From Candidatus Eiseniibacteriota bacterium (GTDB lineage Bacteria; JAFGKV01): a stretch of 17,768 nucleotides of DNA. Under the pieces are notes generated by a model. The model searched no databases. It was given only the letters and a program-made list of their open reading frames with translations, and was not told the origin of the DNA. The stretch is taken from NCBI GenBank assembly GCA_025453925.1, contig JALOPK010000030.1, positions 1-17,768 on the forward strand, given 5' to 3'. Both the position numbers and the translations under genes were made by a program. Position 1 is the stretch's first letter; each line of letters opens with the position of its first letter. Positions 12,732 through 17,768 of this stretch are shown piece by piece.

Positions 12732-13871
12732 AGCGGGATGACGTCCGAACGAGAGAAACACCGACTGTCGAACTGTTTCCGCCCCACGCTTCTTCGACGC
12801 TGTTGCGAGCTGTGCCACACCCATGGCGAACCGCCCCGTCTCGATGGCCGCTCCCAGTAGCACCATGTGACGCCTCGCCTTCGCCTCGACCCAGAGGCCC
12901 AGGGGCAGCGCCACCTTCATCGCCCCGACGAATCCGCCCGAACGATCCCTTTCACCGCCGAACAACACCCGCTCCCCCTGCAGGGCGATGAGCCCTCCCG
13001 CTTCCCACGATTGATCGTGCCAATGGTAGGCGCCCGCCACGAGAAGAGGGTCAAGCAGGTACATCCGTGCCCCGACCACCGGGTCGCTGACGGTCGAGTC
13101 TCCCCTCTGCCAGACGGACCACCCCGCTCCCAGTTCGAAGAAGGACTGCACGTCAAAGCCCCACCCCAGCGCGCCGGCGGACTCATCCCCGCTGTGCGCG
13201 TAGCCCAGCGCCACCCCATTGCCCCCGCGGGCGCACCTTTCCGGGTATCGCATGGCGTACGCCTTGCGTAGCCTCGTGATCGAGGCAACGTACGCCGCCA
13301 CCGCGGGATCTTGTAGCACCGCCCGCCCTTTGCGCCGCACCGTGCCCGGGCCTACGTTGTACGCGGCCAGCGCCAACTCGTCGTCCCCGAACAGGCGGCG
13401 CATCTGTGCGAGATAGGTGAGCCCCCCCCAGAGATTCCACCTGGGCCAGTGGCGATTGTAGACGCCGAGGGACCGGGCGGTGCTCGACGTGAGCTGCGTC
13501 AGGCCCCGGGCGCCCGTTACGCTGACCGCACGGGGATTGAACCCCGATTCGGCGGCCACCAGCGCGGCCGCCAGGGTTGAGTCGACTCCGGTCGAACGAG
13601 CGACTGCGGGGATCTCGGAGCTGCAGAAGAGCGGCAGGCCGAATCCGAGGGCCGCCGACGCGCCCGCCGAACGGAAGGCGATCCGCTGGGCTTCTCGAGG
13701 AAGAATGGCGCCTCCCCATGCCCGAAACCCCGGGGTTCGGGCGAGGGAGGCCGGGTTTCTCCACACGGTCTCTCCCGGCCCGCTCTGGGCGATCAGGGGG
13801 AGTTCGAGCACGTCTCCGAGGATAGGGGGCGCGGCTCGAAGCGAAGGCGGGATGATGCACGAAATGACCAT
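12726..13871 (-). CDS. Lytic transglycosylase (SLT) domain flanked by beta-barrel-like segments
   Basis: A protein of about 381 residues. The centre (about 97-180) is an SLT/goose-lysozyme-like transglycosylase domain: catalytic E108 in AAESGFNP, then GARGLTQLTSSTA and ALAAYNVGPGTV. It would cleave peptidoglycan glycan strands. Before it, WRNPASLARTPGFRAWGG recalls the NPA start of FadL/PorV-like outer-membrane barrels. After it, about 170 residues of alternating amphipathic strands end LATASKKRGAETVRQSVFLSF, again barrel-like. ATG 13871 is the only standard start near a signal-like segment, but it gives a short uncharged signal (MVISCIIPPSLRAAPP) and overlaps the divergent hypA by 17 bases. 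An ATT 24 bases upstream would give a better signal peptide, so the start is uncertain. Confidence 0.8.
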   Translation of the reverse strand: MVISCIIPPSLRAAPPILGDVLELPLIAQSGPGETVWRNPASLARTPGFRAWGGAILPREAQRIAFRSAGASAALGFGLPLFCSSEIPAVARSTGVDSTLAAALVAAESGFNPRAVSVTGARGLTQLTSSTARSLGVYNRHWPRWNLWGGLTYLAQMRRLFGDDELALAAYNVGPGTVRRKGRAVLQDPAVAAYVASITRLRKAYAMRYPERCARGGNGVALGYAHSGDESAGALGWGFDVQSFFELGAGWSVWQRGDSTVSDPVVGARMYLLDPLLVAGAYHWHDQSWEAGGLIALQGERVLFGGERDRSGGFVGAMKVALPLGLWVEAKARRHMVLLGAAIETGRFAMGVAQLATASKKRGAETVRQSVFLSFGRHPAL

Positions 13872-14197
13872 CGCCGTGAGTATTGTGCGAATGGTGGCCC
13901 AGATCCTGCGGGAGCACGGCGCACACCATCCCATATCCGTGCGCATCCGTACGGGCTGCATGACCGGCATCGTCCCCGAGGCGCTGGCGCAGGCCTTCAG
14001 CATCGCTGCTCCCGACGAACTGGGGTGCGTTCCTGAGTTGCGCATTGACCAGGCCTCCGTGGTCGCCACCTGCGCCGAGTGTGGGAATGCATTTGATTCC
14101 GTTGCCTTTCCGGCGATCTGCCCGCAGTGTGACGGGGTGGGCACATGGCTGAAGGGTGGAGACGAGCTGGAACTTGTTTCAGTGGAGGTGAACGACG

Positions 14198-14883
<686 letters not shown>

Positions 14884-14887
<4 letters not shown>

Positions 14888-16464
14888 GGCGAACACAAGG
14901 CCTCCCGATTGATGCGATAGACCCGGAACATTCCCTCCCGAGTCGTCAATTGCGGGAAGAGGAAGGGAGGCAGGTCCCTTTCGAGTACGACACCGTCCGC
15001 GGCGATCCAGTGCTGCCCAAGGGCGGGGAGCCAGCGAAGCTGCTCGGCACTGACCACGAGATACTCGACGCGGTAGTCGCAGGCCACCCGCCACACGTCC
15101 TCCATCGTGCCAAAGGGGGTCATGACAGTCGGCCGGGCATAGAGATAGAGGTACTTCTCCACGATGGGGAACCCCATGAGTGCGGCATCCGGGCCGGTGG
15201 ACCGCTCTATCCAGTCTACCACCTCCATCGCCTCGCCGTGGACGACACGATCGCTCCGGGAGAGGGTTGCGGCAATGGGCCGCGCCAGAGGAAGCAAGAA
15301 GAGGAAAAGCGCGGCGCACCACGCCCAGGCTCTGCGCACCGAGGGGAGAGGGGACACACAGCGATCCCAGGCTTCCGAGAGGCCTACCCCCGCGCCGACG
15401 AATACGAGGGCATAGAAGGGGATGAAGTACCGGTACGTCCCGTGGGCGTGCCAGGCAATCGTGACGAAGTGCAGAAGAAACGCGACCAGAGGAAAGGCCA
15501 TCGGCCTGCCGAGCCGGCGGAAGCCGAAGACCATGGCCGCCAGCGGAAGGATAAGCGAATCGCGGGCGAACGGCTCGTCCCGGAAGATGTTCCCAATCAG
15601 GAACCCCTCAATGCTCAGGTACGCTCCCTTGAGCCAGCGGAGCGCGATGTCGGCCACGGAGTGGGCCGCGAAGTACGCCGTCATGGTCGGGGGGGACTCG
15701 CGCAGGGAGAACACCGACCAGAAACCGTCGCTCCACAGAAAGAACGAGTTGTCTGTGTGGAAGGGGTTGCCGAAGGCGTGGGCATTGCGCACGAACCACG
15801 GTGCGGCCACGATCGCGGCCGCGGCACACGTCATGAGAACGTGCCGTGTGCGCCGGCGCCAGAGCCCCACCGCGGCGTAGGCGACCGCGATCAGGAGACC
15901 GTTGGCCCGGGTCAGGTACAGCGCCCCCAGGAGTACCCCGGGAACCCAGGGGCGGAGGGGGGCCTCCTGGTGCCGAAGGCTCCAAAGAACGAGTCCCAGG
16001 AAGAGCGCGGTGAAGACGATCTGGTCTTCAATCTGGGCAGAGAAGTAGATCTGGGGCGGGTCGAGGGCCGAGAACCAGGCGGCCAGGGAGCCTGCGCGCC
16101 TTCCCCCCACGGCCAGGGCGATCCGGTACGACAGCACGACAACGAGAAGGCCGGCAAGCAGGGGCACGATCTGCGCGACACGGAAGGAGTCGCCGCCGAT
16201 TCGGCGCGCGCCCGCCTCGAGAATCGGAAGGAGAGGTTGCCGGTTCCCCTCCGGCTGTCCAAATTGGGCGGCCGGGCCATAGAAGGTCCATATCCTGAGC
16301 GTCGTGAAGCCTTTCCCTTCGCTCAGATTTCTGGCGAGCTCGAGAACGGTAGCGCCGTTATCGCCCCACGGCGCATGGATACTCCAGGCCATCATCAGGC
16401 GCAGCGCCAGGCCTACTGCGAGCGGAAGCATGAGCCCCCAGGGGCAACGGGTGTGTGGTCGCAC
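14884..16464 (-). CDS. ArnT/PMT-like membrane glycosyltransferase
   Basis: A 526-residue polytopic membrane protein. The first helix is followed by a periplasmic loop with D35 in WGDNGATVLELARNLSEGKGF, the usual place of the catalytic acid in GT-C enzymes of the PMT/ArnT type that use polyprenyl-phosphate sugars. About ten further hydrophobic segments follow (for example VVVLSYRIALAV, VPGVLLGALYLTRANGLLIAVAY, CAAAAIVAAPWFVRNAHAFGNP), then a soluble C-terminal region of about 110 residues (RSDRVVHGEAMEVVDWIERST onward). GTG 16464 was chosen because GGGAAGGGA lies just upstream; ATG 16431 is an alternative. It probably glycosylates lipid A, a protein or a surface glycan. It is convergent with hypB. 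Confidence 0.83.
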
Positions 16465-16520
16465 GGTCCCTTCCCGGTAGTGGAGTGAAGTCCTCAGATC
16501 CGTAGAGATTGGCAGAAACC

Positions 16521-17246
16521 ATGAGAGTGATCAAGGTTCTCGTCCTTCATCTGGCGTTTGTCGCGCTCTTTCTGCTGGTGCTCGACCGTCTCGCGGCGAT
16601 GCTCCTGGCTGAGCCGGCCCTGAGCCGCCCGAAAGCTGTGGGCACGGAAACGCGAACCCTGGCAACGTGGCCGCTTCGCTCTGATCCCGCTTTGGGGTGG
16701 GCGCTGGCACCACCGCCCGAGAAGCCGGACGAAATGGGCCAGGGCTACCAGCTATCCCACGCGGGGATCGGCCTGCGATGGTTGCCGGGAACCATGGACA
16801 TGGGCCCGCCCCTCGTGATGCTGGTGCTGGGAGACGAAACGGCGTTCGGCCCCACCGGTCCCCTGCAGGACACGTTCGGCGGCGGAATCAAACGGGCCAC
16901 CGAAGAGCGGCTGCGCGACCGCACCATGGCGGTCGCCACCGCGGCGGTCCCCGGGTATGATGCGCTGCAGATGTGTCTCCAGTTCAAGCGACTCACGTCG
17001 CTGCGACCGCACCTTGCCCTGTTCTGTTTCTCCGCCGGACAGACCCTTGCCCCCACGGCACCCCTGTGGAGGCCCACCAGCATACGCCCGGCCCTCACCA
17101 AGGAATTGCTGTATAGACCAAGTCTTGCCCAGGCGCTCTACCTCGGGATCGACCGCCTGACCGGCGGCACCGAGGTGAGCGGAGTCTCGTGGGACGTGGC
17201 GCCGGAGCGGATACGTCAGGACGCGGCCGAGGATTTCGGCGCATGA
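16521..17246 (+). CDS. Membrane-anchored degenerate SGNH-like protein, N-terminal half
   Basis: A 241-residue protein with a transmembrane anchor at about 7-30 and a linker to about 65. The next part, LVMLVLGDETAFGPTGPLQDTF, aligns by pattern with block I of SGNH/GDSL hydrolases (GDSxTxG), but E106 occupies the place of the catalytic serine. Block II-like AAVPGYDALQMCLQF is present; block III (GxND) is replaced by FSAGQT. It stops before the region where the fold's DxxH motif should be; the next gene seems to supply that. ATG 16521 is preferred over TTG 16509. It opens a polysaccharide-type operon with a flippase. It may be an inactive relative or part of an acetylation system. Confidence 0.7.
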   Translation: MRVIKVLVLHLAFVALFLLVLDRLAAMLLAEPALSRPKAVGTETRTLATWPLRSDPALGWALAPPPEKPDEMGQGYQLSHAGIGLRWLPGTMDMGPPLVMLVLGDETAFGPTGPLQDTFGGGIKRATEERLRDRTMAVATAAVPGYDALQMCLQFKRLTSLRPHLALFCFSAGQTLAPTAPLWRPTSIRPALTKELLYRPSLAQALYLGIDRLTGGTEVSGVSWDVAPERIRQDAAEDFGA

Positions 17247-17623
17247 CCAGCCTGGGTCTCCCGGAGCAGTATCGGTCGGTTCTGGAGGCCCGCTGTCTGC
17301 AGGAAGGCGTGGCCTACCTCGATGGAGACGAGGCGCTCCTCGAACACGCGGAGGAGCGCCGGGCCGCCCCCGCCCCCGCCCGAGCTGGCGGTGGGGCACC
17401 GGAAGTGGGCATCGTCGCCCCGCTGGATGCGACCAACCAGGCCCACGCGTGGTGGATTCAGCAGCAGCTCAGGCCTCGGGTCAGACCCATCTTCCTGAGC
17501 CGCGTCTATTTCTCGCCCGCGCTGCTGCCAACCCGGGCAGCACATCGGGTCCTGGGTGAGGCTCTGGCCCTGGCCATTGCCGAAGGGGATCTTTTCTCCT
17601 GGAGACACCGCGTCCTGCAATGA
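17243..17623 (+). CDS. Small protein resembling the C-terminal half of an SGNH hydrolase
   Basis: A 126-residue protein starting at an ATG that overlaps the previous stop (ATGA). YRSVLEARCLQEGVAYLDGDEALL resembles the helix-strand that precedes the last catalytic block in SGNH proteins, and D62-ATNQA-H68 fits the DxxH-type block V. A low-complexity Ala/Pro/Gly linker lies at about 40-53. With the preceding gene it would make 367 residues, a normal size for a membrane-anchored SGNH protein, so the two are probably either a natural split or the result of a frameshift. It also overlaps the following flippase gene by four bases. No independent function was recognised. Confidence 0.6.
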   Translation: MTSLGLPEQYRSVLEARCLQEGVAYLDGDEALLEHAEERRAAPAPARAGGGAPEVGIVAPLDATNQAHAWWIQQQLRPRVRPIFLSRVYFSPALLPTRAAHRVLGEALALAIAEGDLFSWRHRVLQ

Positions 17624-17768
17624 GCGGGCGTTCTCTCACCCGCACCACGTTCTTCACGGGGGTCAGCAAGGGAGCGGAGGGGCTCGGCTCTCTTGCGGCC
17701 ACGATCATCGTCGCCCGCTATCTGGGCCCCGGGGGGTATGGGATCTACGCGCAAGTCGTCTCCGCGGT
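17620..17768 (+). CDS. Polysaccharide flippase (Wzx/MVF-like), N-terminus only
   Basis: The first 49 codons of a membrane protein cut by the window end. It reads MSGRSLTRTTFFTGVSKGAE, then a first transmembrane helix (about 20-35), then ARYLGPGGYGIYAQVVSA, the hallmark loop of oligosaccharide flippases that move lipid-linked units across the inner membrane. ATG overlaps the previous stop (ATGA), so it is the third coupled gene of the unit. Confidence 0.85.
   Translation, partial: MSGRSLTRTTFFTGVSKGAEGLGSLAATIIVARYLGPGGYGIYAQVVSA

Noticed and set aside
14950-16488. Long plus-strand open frame of 512 codons
   Set aside because: It is antisense to the ArnT/PMT-like gene, whose strand has clear membrane helices and a catalytic loop. 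The plus-strand product is an unstructured run of Arg, Gly, Glu and Pro, typical of a shadow in GC-rich DNA.

Overview
The window is GC-rich bacterial chromosome, probably from an uncultured FCB-type lineage of the Eisenbacteria/Krumholzibacteria kind. The evidence for that is indirect. Secreted proteins carry FlgD-like or type IX-style C-terminal sorting domains, several single-heme CxxCH proteins are exported, and ribosome binding sites are strong AGGAGG types. No rRNA, tRNA, CRISPR array or insertion sequence was found. The window begins inside hypF and ends inside a polysaccharide flippase gene.

Layout. 1-2.3 kb (+): the C-terminal half of HypF, a small FmdB-type zinc ribbon, and a secreted protein whose frame is interrupted by one in-frame TGA followed by a SECIS-like hairpin. 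2.5-3.5 kb (+): an ECF-type sigma factor coupled to a membrane anti-sigma factor. 3.6-4.3 kb (-): a VapC/Phd toxin-antitoxin pair in toxin-first order with a near-consensus promoter. 4.75-6.45 kb (+): a three-gene redox operon (cytochrome c lipoprotein, DUF5777-like beta-barrel, Tat-exported Rieske protein). 6.5-9.3 kb (-), facing it: three tandem paralogs with an N-terminal CxxCH motif and a 'choice-of-anchor V' type domain but different C-terminal modules, read from a good promoter near 9.42 kb. 9.5-11.9 kb (-): a GT4 glycosyltransferase coupled to an L7Ae/YlxQ-like protein, then an unknown lipoprotein with its own intrinsic terminator. 12.2-12.7 kb (+): a conserved cysteine-rich zinc-ribbon protein. 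12.7-13.9 kb (-): a lytic transglycosylase domain that seems to lie inside an outer-membrane beta-barrel. 13.85-14.9 kb (+): hypA-hypB. 14.9-16.5 kb (-): an ArnT/PMT-like membrane glycosyltransferase. 16.5 kb to the end (+): a degenerate SGNH-like protein, apparently split over two overlapping frames, and a flippase.

Together: HypF, HypA and HypB imply a [NiFe]-hydrogenase elsewhere in the genome. The redox operon and the facing CxxCH paralogs put four predicted covalent-heme proteins and a [2Fe-2S] protein in about 4.6 kb of extracytoplasmic genes. The right end belongs to surface polysaccharide synthesis.

The observations most worth follow-up are the candidate selenoprotein with a U-x-x-C motif, the CxxCH paralog array facing the Rieske operon, the transglycosylase/beta-barrel fusion and the split SGNH gene.
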